Positions 48,601-62,200 of a stretch of DNA of 64,000 nt are shown here, piece after piece. The notes under the pieces are model-generated. The model was not told where the DNA came from, did not search any database, and was given only the letters and a program-made list of their open reading frames with translations. Position 1 is the stretch's first letter; each line of letters begins with the position of its first letter. The position numbers and the translations under genes were made by a program. The DNA is from Cheiracanthium punctorium (Eukaryota > Arthropoda > Arachnida > Araneae > Cheiracanthiidae): contig JAWZYV010013141.1 of NCBI GenBank assembly GCA_038373885.1, forward strand, positions 434,001 through 498,000, in the 5' to 3' direction.

Positions 48601-51600
48601 GTGTTCAAATCTAAACAATTCATTCTGTAGACCGCTCTTGATTACTTTTTCTGTCCCAGAAGAGTACTAGCAGTTCAACACAGTACTTCAGTATTCTGAA
48701 GAAAATAAGAAAAGCAATCAAAAGCAAATGGCCTGTCTTTCTCACACAAGTCATCCTTCTCCATGACAATGTCTGCCCACACTTTTTCTGTGGAACACAG
48801 ATGACCTTATAATTAAATTTCATTGGGAAGTGTTTGAACACTCACCATACAGTCCTGATTTGTCACCCTGTGACTTCTGCATTTTTGGGCCATCTAAGAG
48901 CATTACAGGAGATATGTTTTCATTTGAACAATGAAGTGTAGGAAGCTGTACAGGACTTCTTCAAGAATCATTCGCAATCTTTCTCATACATACACATATA
49001 CAGAAACATATACTCATTGCTGAAATGATGGGACTTGTGTCACAACTCCCATGTCAATTTCTTTTGATTTCCAATAAAGGTATTTTTTTTTATTCAACTT
49101 GACCACTTTTTCTTTGTGCGACCCTTATATTTAAGTTATTTTTTTGTTTTCTTTCTGATAGTAGATGGCATTAGAAGAGTTTCTTTTATCTTAAATGATG
49201 TTGAGAATGTCAGTTTTAGTGTTTTGGATGCAAGTAATTGTCAGAAAGTAGTTTGTTTTCGTACTGAAGGTGTCTAAAAACAACCAATGAAATGGGTAAG
49301 ATCAAAATGCACATTGTATATGTTTACAAAAGGCAAAAAGTTTCAAGGTATATTTTTAGTGATGTGTGACCATTATCTGTAAAAATACATAATGTACTAA
49401 ATCATGATAGATTGTTGCATTTATTTTGTCGGTAATGGTTAGGAAGTACTTCATAAATTTTCTCATAAAAATTTTTCTATTTAAATTCCTAGAAAATAGA
49501 CATTGTTTATACTTGCAGAAGACAGAGAATTTCAATGTGAGATTTTAACTACAGAAACGTAAATGCATTTAAATTGTGTTTATTTTTAAATTGGGGTATA
49601 ATTTATTTTGCTTGTAATAGAAGAGTACTTTATAGCTGTTTTTACTAATATTTTGATTCCTTATTAATCAATATTCCAGTGAGTAAGAAATTCTGTGTGT
49701 AGTATACTAACAGCTTGTGTTACACTGTTAATGGATAATGAATAAAGAAATGAATAATCAGTGTTGCTTAATGTTAAAATTTTTCTTTATCCTTTATGAC
49801 GTTGCTTATATTTCTGGCTAATTGAAGGCCAATTAGTCTAAAACTTATCTGTTAATACTCCATGGTGTGTCATTTGCGGATCAAATTATCTTACTTCGGT
49901 GGAATCTGAAACTCAGCTGTAATCAGAGAAAATTATTATATTTTGTATAAAATTCTGTAAAAATAATTAGTTTCGTAGAAAAATCTCATAAGCACTCTGT
50001 ATTCTTTGTTCTTCAACCATAATTTTCATTCTGAGAGCTTAGAAAATTTTTATTTCTTTGGTTGATTGTCTAGATGTTTCTGAATCTAGAAAATGTTTAA
50101 ACTCTAAAGCAAAGTTTCTCAAGCTGTACTCTGTGAAACCGTCATAAAAAAAAAAAAAGTTTGAGAAACTCTGCTGTAAAGCAGGATATTCATAATCATA
50201 AAAGCTATTGTGTAGTTAAAAATAGATAAAAGGAGAGAAAAGGTTATAGCTTCTTTTTGTGTTTTCTTCTATTCTTGTGAAAAATTTATTTTACTTAGCT
50301 ATGAGCAATGATAACGTTTATATTAGAAATAAAATTTGTTTTTTATTTTTTTTAAACACTTTGTTATTAAAGTCAATTTGTCATTAAATCTAATCTGAAG
50401 TTAATTCAGAATCAAAATTTTTAAGTGAGAAGTTTCAGTTAATGGCAAATTATTTGCTACAACATTTCAGATAAAGATTTCAAGATGAAATTGTTAGCAT
50501 AAAGGGGAGAGGAGACACAAGGACCAAAATATAACCCTATCTTTATCAACAATTAATATAAAAATAAAATTGGTCTGCCATGTCACCACATCGCAATTGG
50601 TTATGACACTCATGGTCGTGGAGGAAGTTTGAATGACAAAGCTTACAGAAAAAGAAAACTTAATCAAAAATTGAGTTTTTTTTTAATCTTTTGATTTATA
50701 AAGCCAAAGTTTAAAAGTTGAGAAAAAAAATTTATATTTTAATTATCGGTAACTTGGTTAAAGTAAGTAAATAAATAAATGTTTGATTATTTACTGGATT
50801 GTTTTAATTTTCCAGCTTCCAAGGTAACAGAGGAAGTAATCTCAAATGGTCATTGTGTTACTGCGAACCATGGCCATAATAGAAAAAGCATTTGTAGTAG
50901 TAACAGCATCAATAACACTAACAGTTCAAATTCTCAGAACAGTGTGACAGCATCACTATCTCCTGTGAGCAGTGCAGACATAAAGAGCCTATCATCGTAC
51001 TCTGAACTGGACTCTAAAGACTCTCGGAAGCACAGCTCCACGGCGGTTGTTGTGGACAAACACGATTATCAGTATATGGAGGCTCAGCTCACAAAGCAGA
51101 CTAACAGTGTCAATGACTTTGACGATAGTGATGAGAGCTGTGAACGCGATAAACACGTTTTTAAGAGTAATGGCGTCGCATGCTTTGTGACGACAGGCTC
51201 GTCGCAGGGCCGAGGCAAGTGGAGCCATTCTAGTGTTAAAGACAATCTATCAACATCGTTACATTCTGGGAATTCCAAGCGAAATCGAAATTCATCAAAG
51301 GAAATTACAACCAATAATTACAATTCTCAAAAAGACGATCATACATATAGGTAAGTAGTGTTTATTTTCATTTTATTTATAAACTTTGGTTGGCAAGAAA
51401 GTATTTTCAGTTTGTGCAAATATATTTAAGATGTATGTATTTGCAGAACATTCACGGATGTATTTGTACTACATTCACGCCTAAACTACTCGACTGATCA
51501 GTGAAATTTTGGTACTTTTCTTTTATAAGTACTGCAATCATTTTCACACCAATTTGGCACATTTTTCAAAAATTGCCAACAAAAAAAAGTATGATACAAA

Positions 51601-54600
51601 CATATAAATGATGCGAGGAAAATTATTTGTGTTTTCATAGAGATAACGAGACTTCATGGAATGCTATAATTAAATACACTTGCTTTAGTTTGTAATGAAT
51701 TTAAAATCTGTTAGAAAATCAGACCGTATTGTTACATAATGGATTTTAAAATATGAATTTGCCTAGAGATAAGCTGGCAGCTTCTTTCTTTCCATATATG
51801 CTTTAAGATAAACGAAATATTGTATTTATATGATCCACACTTAGGTTATGTACTTCCTTAATTCTTGTTGTCGATAAATGTTATTGATCTTGTGAATGCA
51901 CTGATTTAATGCAATGCATTGGCAAGTCAGATCTCTCCTAACATTTGCATAGCATTCAGAGTTGTTTTATTTGCCAATATGTTGTGTTGTATCTGGGCAT
52001 TACCAAAATTGAAAATGCGCTGTACCAAGTGCAGCGTATATAACAGAAAAGTACCAAAATTTTGTACAGGTATGCACATAAACGTGTTATTCTTTTTCAA
52101 TGCTTCTTCAGAAATTTGATAATCCAACCACTCCAAATTTTTCATTGTCCATTTTAAACTCGAAAACAAAAAATACTTTCTTGCTAATTCAATACAAATT
52201 TATGTAACTCTTTTAAGACCAAGCTTGTATGATTGTGCAGGTCCGAAATAGTTTTCTTATTGATTTGGTCAATAAAATACAACAAATGCCCATGAAATAA
52301 TGAATAATATGCTCTTGAAAAATCAATCTTAAATAGTTTTTTTTCTTGTTCTGCAAACCACCAATAACATTTTTAATTGAACAAAAATTCTCAGTAAAAT
52401 TAGAACTTGAAAACATGTCTGGTCTTAAAGGGATAAATATTCTGTACTGTTGAATTCCATTTAAATCATGCAAAACTTGCGACAAGTAGAGAGAAACTGA
52501 ATTAGACATTTGTCAAATCGTTGGCGAAAATTGGCATTTAACATTGCTGGGTGGGAGGCAGGATGTTTCCTATTGTAGGAAATACTATTTTTAATAGGGG
52601 ATGTTTGAATTTTCTTGATTTTCAGTTGGTGGCAATTGCCTCCTCTTGCCCTTAGTAAATTAGGGCTCTGTGTCAAATATTGTACTTTAAAGTAACTTTG
52701 TCAATCTTGATATTACAAATAAAAGCTGTGAGAAATTGAAGAATTTGCTCTGCGAATTTAAGGATTTCGATATTTGATTAAGCTGTGGATAAATATTTGA
52801 AAATACAGCTTTTGTATATTTATTTATTTTTAATTACCTAGTGTTATGCTTTTTATTTAAAATAGGTGCCTTTAAAGATAGTTTGAAAGATTACTTTGTT
52901 TTATAACTTTAAAGTGCAACCAAGCATGCTCTTTAACAAATTCCTTTTGAGTGTTTTATGTATGTAGTGTTATATTATTTATTCTTGTCAAAAGCTGAAT
53001 TTGTTACAGTCTTTATTACTGCGATTTTCATGGCATTAGTCAGGGTTGCTTTGTTGTTATTTTCGGCAAGGTAGGAAAAAAATCCTCTCTTAATCCTCTT
53101 ATTTTATAAAGAGGTGAATAAATAAAGGTTGGTCAAAAATTATGTCACAAAAAAAAAGCTATATTGTTTTACTGTGCACAATAATCGACAATTTGTTGAC
53201 AATTTATTCTTAATAGTCTTTAGTTTGTGGTATATTGAATGTCAGTACTGTGTATAATAACATTTATGCTATCAAGATCAGTTTTGGCTATCTATATTAC
53301 TAGCTGAAGTTCCCATTCTTCTCACATGGAGGGGAATTTAAACAAATAGTACAAATGCAAATCTGTATTTGTCTGCATATCCCAACAAAATTAAAATATC
53401 TATTGGCCTATTGTAGACATTTTTTTACTCATGTTTCTATTAAATTACCAAGTATTTTCACTGTGCATATGTACAATAATATATGAATCATTTCAATGAA
53501 AAGTTATATATATATAAAATAAAAAAATGAGGTTGGTGCTTCATCCTTTATTATGATTTTGGCCTGCAGATACTTGCAAGTGGCTGGTAAAAAATAAGCC
53601 TTATCAGCCACTTTGGTTGGTAGATTCTCTTTAGACACGGTTAATAATGAAATTGTTTTCTTTTTTGTCTTACAGTAGCATATGATATTACCTTAATTGT
53701 TGATATTCGATCTGTTTAAGCTAATCCTTACCATACTAAAATTAATTAAATTTTTTTTTTTCATCTGCACTTGATATCCATAACCAAAGAATAATAGCCT
53801 GAATTCCTGTAATATGTGCTATAACAATGTTGAATTGCTAATGAATTATGATTGTATTACCTTATTTAAAAAAAAAAAAAGTATTTGCCAAAATTCCAGG
53901 ATTACTTAAAACTTTGCATGATGTCCCTCAGTCGTAGTGATGAAAATACCTTATTTTTTCTTGGATGATGTTATCACTTATTTCGATATTTGTATGTATT
54001 ATTCTGTGTAAACTGCAAGGAAAGTATTAATGCTCTGAATCTGTGCTTTTCAACCTTTACATAGCTTGTCATATTTTATAAAATTGATAATATTGACATC
54101 GATATCTCATTTTTTTTTTTTTTTTTCAATGTATCAGTGCTTTCACATCTTAAAAATATCTGTTGCGAATACATCCATTCATTTTTACTGATACTTAAAT
54201 TTTAACTCTTGCAGAAGAAAAGCAAACTGATCACACACACACAGGGGCAATACCATACTAGAATCTTTATTATGGCGATGATAGGTGTTGCTTTGTTAAA
54301 GCTTTTTTTTTTTTATGCAGCTATTGTTTTTGAGATTGTTGATTCTTCGTTTTTCCCAAAGAAGCGTTCTGTCCTTTTTTTTTTTTTTTTTTTTTATAAA
54401 TGTGCACAGTAAATCCAACATTTTCTTAGTGTAGTCATTGGGAAAAAAAAATAGGGAGATGCACATTTTTAAGGATATGTATGATTATTTAAATGTAATT
54501 ATTAGCATTGGAAGCATATGTAAAATTAGTGTAATCATTAATTTTAATTATTCATTAATTGATTGCTATTACTTTGGTGTAGTTAAATTTTGATTGTAAA

Positions 54601-57600
54601 AACAATGCAATTTTGATAAAACAGTGCCTCAAAAAACTAAATTATTTATTTGTTTATTTAATTATTAATTATTTAGTTAATTTATCACTGTACACAATCC
54701 CATGGATGCATCACCTCAAATAAAAAAGTAGTCTCCCTTTAAAACATACCATTATACCTCCATAAAACAACAATACAGTGGACCAGTCATATGTGTGAAA
54801 AAAGAATAATAATAAAAAATAAAATAGCTATATAATAACAAATAAGATAGTCTAATTAATAAATAAAATAGTTATTTTACTGCTAGAAAATGAGTTGGTT
54901 TTTTGTACAAATTAAACATACATACTTTCACAAAGTGAATGCACTTCCTAGTTTTCTGTATCCACATTTATCAAGTCATGATATTTAAAAAAGTTTCAAT
55001 TTTTATTCAAAATTCTGTTGAGTAGATGCATTGATGTCAATCATTTGTATGTATTACTCCAGTAGATTAGATTTAAAAAGAAAAAGCATCATAAATTTTA
55101 TATAGTAATACAATTTGATGTGTTATGTTTAAAATATGTTCAGGGATCCTTCTACTGCACCAATCGAAATCTCTTGATACATCCTGTACAAAAAGCATAT
55201 TTTTCAAGGCTTCTGTGCTAAATCTATACAACCCTTAAATCTCCCCCCCTCCAGATAAAAATAAAAACAATAAATAAAAGTAAATTGAAAAATGCTGTAT
55301 TAATTTAAAAAGAAGTGTTGTGCAAGACAATAATAGTAAAATAAGACTACTTTAGGGTGTATGTTGAAGAAACAAAATCTACCTCTTGGTTTAGTACACA
55401 AATTAGAATAAACTTATAGCCCCAGGCACATGGAAAAAAAAAAAAAAAACCAACTAAGATGATTCTTTATCAGGTGAACTACACACTGAAATAAGCTTGT
55501 AACAGCACAGCTTGTAAAGAGACATTCTAAATATTTTGAAGTGCTTGACGCAATTAGTTTTTTGTATTTATGTATCAATCGCATGATATTTTTGAATCAC
55601 ACCTTTAATAAAATAATAATTTTAGAATTTTCTCCCCGATACATTGAATAAATTCCTGTCCAAATGCTTCTACAAAAGACTGATTGTTTATGATCCAAAG
55701 TGTGGTATATTATTTACTGATTTATTAATATTCTTTTGTGCAGATATTTTTTAAAATGTGTAAGTGTTGTTTACAGAATTGGATAGATTTACTGTTACAA
55801 TTGAAAATTTTACTTCAATTTTCAAAGTTGGAATTCTGTCTACCTGTAAGGACAATTTATTACTGTTCCATAATATTTATAAAATCTAAATATTTATTCA
55901 TGGTCATTTAATATTTAAATGTTCAGCTTTGTACTTCAGCCTTTTTTTCGCTTTTGCTGCTGCTTCACAATTAATAAACTCATACCATTACATTTTTACA
56001 ATATAATGCTTGTCTAGCTTAACTCTTTCAAACAAGTAAATTTTTATGAGTTCAACTTCTGGTTAGCATCCATATAGTTGTAGATTTTGTAATTTTGTGA
56101 CAATTTATGTTGATTGTTATGCTATATTACAGAATTAATAATGCTATATTACAGAATTAATCGGGAAAAAAAGTGGTCAGTGAATTATTGCTGATAAATT
56201 CTTAAATAATATGTTTAATAATTTATCACCATTGTATTAATTTTTAATACTTAAAAAAATTGTGTGTGTATATATGTATATCAATCCTACTATATAGTTA
56301 TGCTGATCCCTGTCTCTGGAACACAATTCTGGTTCATCCACTCCAAGATAGAACTTCTACCACCATTACTCCAAAAAGATTAAAAAGCACAAAAAAGTAA
56401 TAAAATCCACACTATTTGCACTATCGGCTTGAAATTTTTCATAACTATGTAAAAAAATATATATAGAAAACAATCTGCAGTGCTTTAAAAACCTGAAAAC
56501 TCACAAGTTCCCTAATTTTAAGTGATTTTTTGCTATTATCAGCTCCATTTTATTTCCAAGAGTGAAAAAAGTTAATCATTTATGTGATAAAATAAGGTGT
56601 CGCAATTGATATTGACATCCTCTTGAAGTCACAGCTATCGGGCTTTGAAGGGAAAATTGCAATTTCAATTCATTTAAAATAGTTTTTCTAGATTACCCAG
56701 CTTTTCCCAAATAAAATGATTTCCTCTGTAAAATTATGCACCAAATATTCGGTTGGTATTTGGTATACTGCCTATTTGGCAGACAAACCGAATATTTGGT
56801 TTGACCGAATGCTTTAATGTTCGGCAACTGAATAGTAAACAAATTTAAATATTCAATGATTGGTAAACAAACGCATACTTTTTTTATACCATGAATGAAA
56901 TATATAGTATAATACCATAGTACTAAATTAATTCAAATTGCTACCAATTCATATCACATTCAAAGCAATTTTAATGTAGGAGAAAATACTCGAATGTTAA
57001 ATTTAAACTTTGTTGCTTTTCAATTAAAAAAAAAAAATCTTGACACATTACACTAACCTTACTATTACTAATTCTTTTAAATATGAAACAGTAACTAGGA
57101 AAAGAAACAAAAAAAAAAAAACCGTATTATATTAAACTTTCCTAAATATGTAAAGTCAATTAAGTGCAAATTTTTTAAAATATGCAGGTGGGAAGGCTAG
57201 CTCTACCATCCATACTTTCTGGAAGGTTAGTGTTTATACTTGTACGCACAGTTATAGAATTTTTTTGTATCAGTCTACAACTCAGGACTTACTGTAAAAA
57301 TAGCTTGCAAGGAAGATGGGTGGTGTGTGACAGGCTATCTATAAAATGTATATTACATCAGTGTTATGTAAATGCTTAAAAACAACAAAACAAGTAAAAT
57401 GTAGCAAAACACTTTCAAATGATTTGAAAACAGTTGGTAGGCTTTGATAGTTTGTACTACTAAAAAAACCTCAGCAGCTGATGTGTACTCAGAAATAGTT
57501 AGTAGACTGTTTCAAAAATCTGCAATGGGTGTTGCTGCTTTGCACAGTTTCTGTAGCTGACTCATACACATTGCATTTGTCTTACATGATAAAATATTTT

Positions 57601-59175
57601 AATCCTCTGCCCCTTTTCACTAAAAACGTGACTTATCAGACTTCTTTTGTCTGATTATTGTTTGGATTTATCAGATATATCCGATATATCCCTCTAAACA
57701 TAGTGATTTTTTTCCCCCCCCTGTAGACTTGAAGCTGACATAAAGAGGTTAAAAGCTGATCTACAATCCAGTAGGCAGTGTGAACAAGACCTCCGGAGTC
57801 AAATTCATAATATATCCGTTGGAGAACGCTCTGTGAAAAGTGAGCTTCTTCAGTTACAACAAGATAATGAAAGTCTGCAACACAAGTAAGGTTTCTGCCT
57901 TTCTTGCTTACATTATTAAGCATTTTTGTAAGGAATGAATTACAGTGTGTTTCATGTTGTTGATCAGTGATTAGATGTACCATAGAACCTCTCTCATCCA
58001 CCCTCGGCTGGTCTGTCACTCTGGTTGATCTGACTGTACTCGAGCAGAACTTGTCCCGACTTGTCTGTGACTCATTAACCACATTACATGCATATGTACA
58101 GTAAATACATACAGTTTTGCTCTTTTTCAATGATAATAACAGCTTTGTGTAGTTTGCTATAAGGTTTTTACTGTAGAGAACAACACATATAGTCATTTTT
58201 GAGTTCAGAGATTGTTTATTTTACTGTAAATTCCTATTTTTTTTGTATATTTTGATAATCTGCTCTTTTTTTTCCTATCGAACTGTCCCCCACAGTCTTA
58301 AAGATGACGAATTAAAGGGGTTCTACTGTGAGTTGTCTTGTTAAATTTTGCCAAAGTGTATAGATTTTTTTCTTCTATAGTAGATTTCATTTAAAAAAAT
58401 AGCAACACCTGAAAAGGGGGGGGGGGAAATAAAAAAAAGGAATGCACACAAATTGTATTTTATTGTTTGAATATTTTGTAAATTGGATTGTTAAAATTTA
58501 ACTTAGAGGTACATGTTTTTAATCCTCATCATTAACTTGTCTTTTAGAGTGCAGGTAAAATGTGAATATAAATAAATTTTAGCTATGTAGCATGACAAAT
58601 CTTGAAGTTGTCAGTACTTATTAAACATAAAATTGGAATAGCTTTAGACATGACTAGCTGAGAAAATTGTCGAATTGTGTTTTGTCATCCATATGTATTT
58701 TATTTATGTTTTTTATGTGTTTTATTTTTAAAACCTGGTTGACTCGGATAGAGTAAGAAGCAGGGAAAATAATTTTGATTTAAACTAGAAACAGAATATT
58801 GATTTGGAATGATGAAAAGCAAAACCCATATTTTGCAGAAATTATATGAATGTTAATGATTTAAATTTGTTAATTATTACTTAAAAGATTATTCTCTGTG
58901 ATTAAAATACAAGGTAAGAATTACTGTGCACCAGTTGTCACTTTTAATGTGAAGAGATTACCAAAATGTTGTTCTCGCGTAATTTTACACTTTTGGATTT
59001 TCTAAGATTAGTAGATATGTGCTGTGTACAGAGATGCCAACTACTACGGAATTGTTTTTTAAAATTTGATTTACCCCAGACTACGGGAAAAGCGTATATT
59101 TTTATGGAAATTTAAATATAATTTGATTTATTCTACAACATTTTTAAACTATGTTCTTTTAATAATCTTAAAGAG

Positions 59176-59207
<32 letters not shown>

Positions 59208-62200
59208 AGTCATTGCACATCACTCAAAGCTTAAAACAAACAATTATTGGATGCAATCGGCACCGGCTGTAATCAGCTCCGGCTTGTAATCAGCACCGGC
59301 TGAAGAGAAAAAGTGTTGAGTCTGGACTTCTCTGGATTTCAGTTTTAATAAGGTATGATTAAACTTTTGTTCCTCAAACTATTTATATATATAAAAAAAA
59401 TGAATTATAATTTTGCCTTTGCAACTGATTGTGGACAAACATAAAAAAAAATACTGAAAATATTTACAATTACTACTGATAAGTCTCATTCAAGTTTGGC
59501 ATCTCTGTGTTTACCTCTTGCAGAATATTTTTGGTCAGATGAGAGAGTGTTGCAGAGCATTGCAAAACATTCTGCTTCGGGTCAGAAATGATGGTAATAA
59601 ATTAATGATTTATGTGAAGGGGAAAAAAAAAGTATTGCAAAGATTGGACTGGCATGATATGTTTTTTTTCCCTCCCCCCAATATAGACTTCATAATTTAG
59701 TGACAGCTCGACAGCAGGATAAACAGACTATTTCATCTCTGGAGAAGCGTGTGCAGGAAGAGCGGAAGATGAGGACACTGTATGAAAATCAGCTAGCAGC
59801 AGAGAGGAAAGCAAAGAAGGCTGAGGAAGCTGCTGCGGCAAGAGCAGTTGCAATGGCCTCAGCGAGGTACGCAGATTTTAAGCTCTTCCTAACCACCACT
59901 GTCTGCGGTGTTATTGAAATTAAATTCAAATAGTAAGGAGTTCTTTGCTTAGAAATAAATTACACTGGGTTTCTACAAACCAGGAAAGCCAATGGAAACC
60001 AGGGAAATAAATTTTAGCCAGGCAAAGTCTGAGAAATAGTAAAACGGTCAGAGAAAACCTATAAACAGGGCCGGCCTAAGCACCAGTGCAATGTTCGTGG
60101 TCGCAGACATATGATTTTGAAAGGAGCAATGAAATGTTTAAAATTAAAAATAATAGTATGGTAAAAAATTAAATTCTTATGTAATTTTGAATGCAAACTA
60201 TGCATTTGGAGATATTCTTCTTTTCAACAAATAAAATGTTGCTTGAAAGTACAGTAAAAAGACTGGCTTCAAGATCTACCATAATATACCACTAATTTGA
60301 TCCTCCAAATCAAATGCCCCCTGCACTTTTTTAACACATTGTTATTTTGAAAATACCAAAATAGTCTCCCCCCCCCCCCCAATATCACTGTTCCACACGT
60401 AAAGTTTGGCGTTAACTGTATTTTATCTCTGAGAAGAGATCATGCATTTTTGTTTTACAAATAAACCATGTAGGGTATCCAGACTTCTGGCACCTTTGAA
60501 GGCAGACTTTCTGACTACAGTAAAGACCAGTGGTTCACAACCTTTTTCTCCCTGCGAACCCCTTCTAAAATTCCCCCTTTTATTAAAGAGTAAGTGACCC
60601 CTCCAATATTTTTCAACTTTTTGATGTTTTTGAGGGGTGGGGGCACATTAATGGGCTATTAAACTTTATTTAACCTTAAATCCCGTCTTAGTGCTCCTCA
60701 GATTTTTCTTTTATGACTTTTCGTCATGTTTGTAGGGCAGATTAATGGTATGTTACGGTATGTTCCATGGTTTTGACTGAATTGAACAGTTTTTAGTTGT
60801 GAGTGAGTCACAATCACTGTCACACAGGGCTTAATTTCTAACAAAAGAAGTGCGGAAGCCAACTTCAGGTTTTAAGGTCCAACAAATTTCAGCTAGAGAG
60901 CAAGCACCAGTACCATTTTCTGGAGGGTGTTTCTGTACCAATTTCATTGAAAGAGATGCCTAAACTCATTCTTGCACAAACAGCCTCTGCTCTTGGTCCT
61001 GCTATAAATATGCAAAATACCCATGTGGGAAAACTAAAAAGAAATCTAAAATACAAGGAACTTGTATAGCATGAATGCAACTTGAAATGTGAAATGTACA
61101 TAACTGTGGAATTGCTGTTTTCTTGAGTATTGGATGCTACAAAATTTACAAAAACTGAAACATTAAATTTTTAAAAAAAATATATAATATAAATTTGTAA
61201 TGTTTAATTAATATTTAGCAAATTAATTAGTTTTTATTTAATAAATTTAATTAATTTTACAGTAAATTATTTCATAAAATAAATTATTCCATAGTGTAAT
61301 TTACTTTGTCAACTTATCAGATTAAGATTAATGTACAAGACCACCCCCTATCTATTTTTAATGGTTACTTTTTAAATAGCTTTATTATTATTATTTTTTT
61401 AAATGTAGGAGCACAACTTTTTACCGAATTGTAATGTTTTGTCATTGTTGAACACTCCTAACAACAGATTTTTAGATTTTTTAAACATCAAAAAGTTTGG
61501 TTGCTTTATTTTGTTATTCACTATGTGTGTTTCTGTGGAAGTTACTAAGTAACATTTCAGTTCTATAATTTTGAAAGACCAAAAGCACAAATATTTATTT
61601 CTCTTACTTAATTTGAAATTTTATTCCTTGTTTGCATGAAGAATATGAAAAGTTATCAGATAAAAATTGTTTAACTAAAAAAGAATCTTTTGTAAATGTA
61701 TTTTTAGAACTGAATGCACAGAAAATTGTAAATCTCGTCGAAGAGATCTCGAGAATGACATGAAACAGCTACGAAGAGATTTAAAACTCAGAGAGGAAAA
61801 GATACAACAGATGGAAAGACAAGCACAGGTAATAAAAGTTCACTTGCAAAGCTGTAAATTTAAGATGGGAATATTTTCAGCAGTACTTTAACTTAAGCTG
61901 GTAAAAGTTTATCATCCTTTTTGTAATCAGTCTAGGCACAAATGATTGCAGTCAGTAATTTCAATCTGAAAATCAAAGATACTATTGATTAGTCTTTTTA
62001 CAAATGATTGATTGGAATCTAAATTTAAGATAATTTGCAGTATTTTTGAAGAGATTAAAAAAATATGTTATTCAGTGACTACAAAAGAACGTAATTTTTG
62101 TGTCATTGTTATAGTAATTTCAGTGATGAAAGAGAAGTATGGTTTAACCCTTTCAGACCTGATTAAATAATTTTTCTTTTTATAATAGAAGTTAATTTGT

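Larger units (their letters stand above)
47629..50815 (+). other. MACO1: MACO1 intron between exons E and F
   Basis: 3187 bases carrying the mariner-like element 48481-49125 and the 64-bp hAT mini-element 50110-50173. The rest is AT-rich without recognisable content. Confidence 0.9.

Noticed and set aside
53281..53345. Retrotransposon tail suggested by TACTAGCTGAAGTTCCC
   Set aside because: Only a short stretch resembles known repeat starts; no reverse transcriptase frame or poly-A tail is present nearby.
57636..58196. 186-codon minus-strand open frame
   Set aside because: It overlaps MACO1 exon G on the opposite strand and extends into intron; composition is erratic and nothing in it is recognisable. 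Treated as a shadow of the coding exon plus chance.
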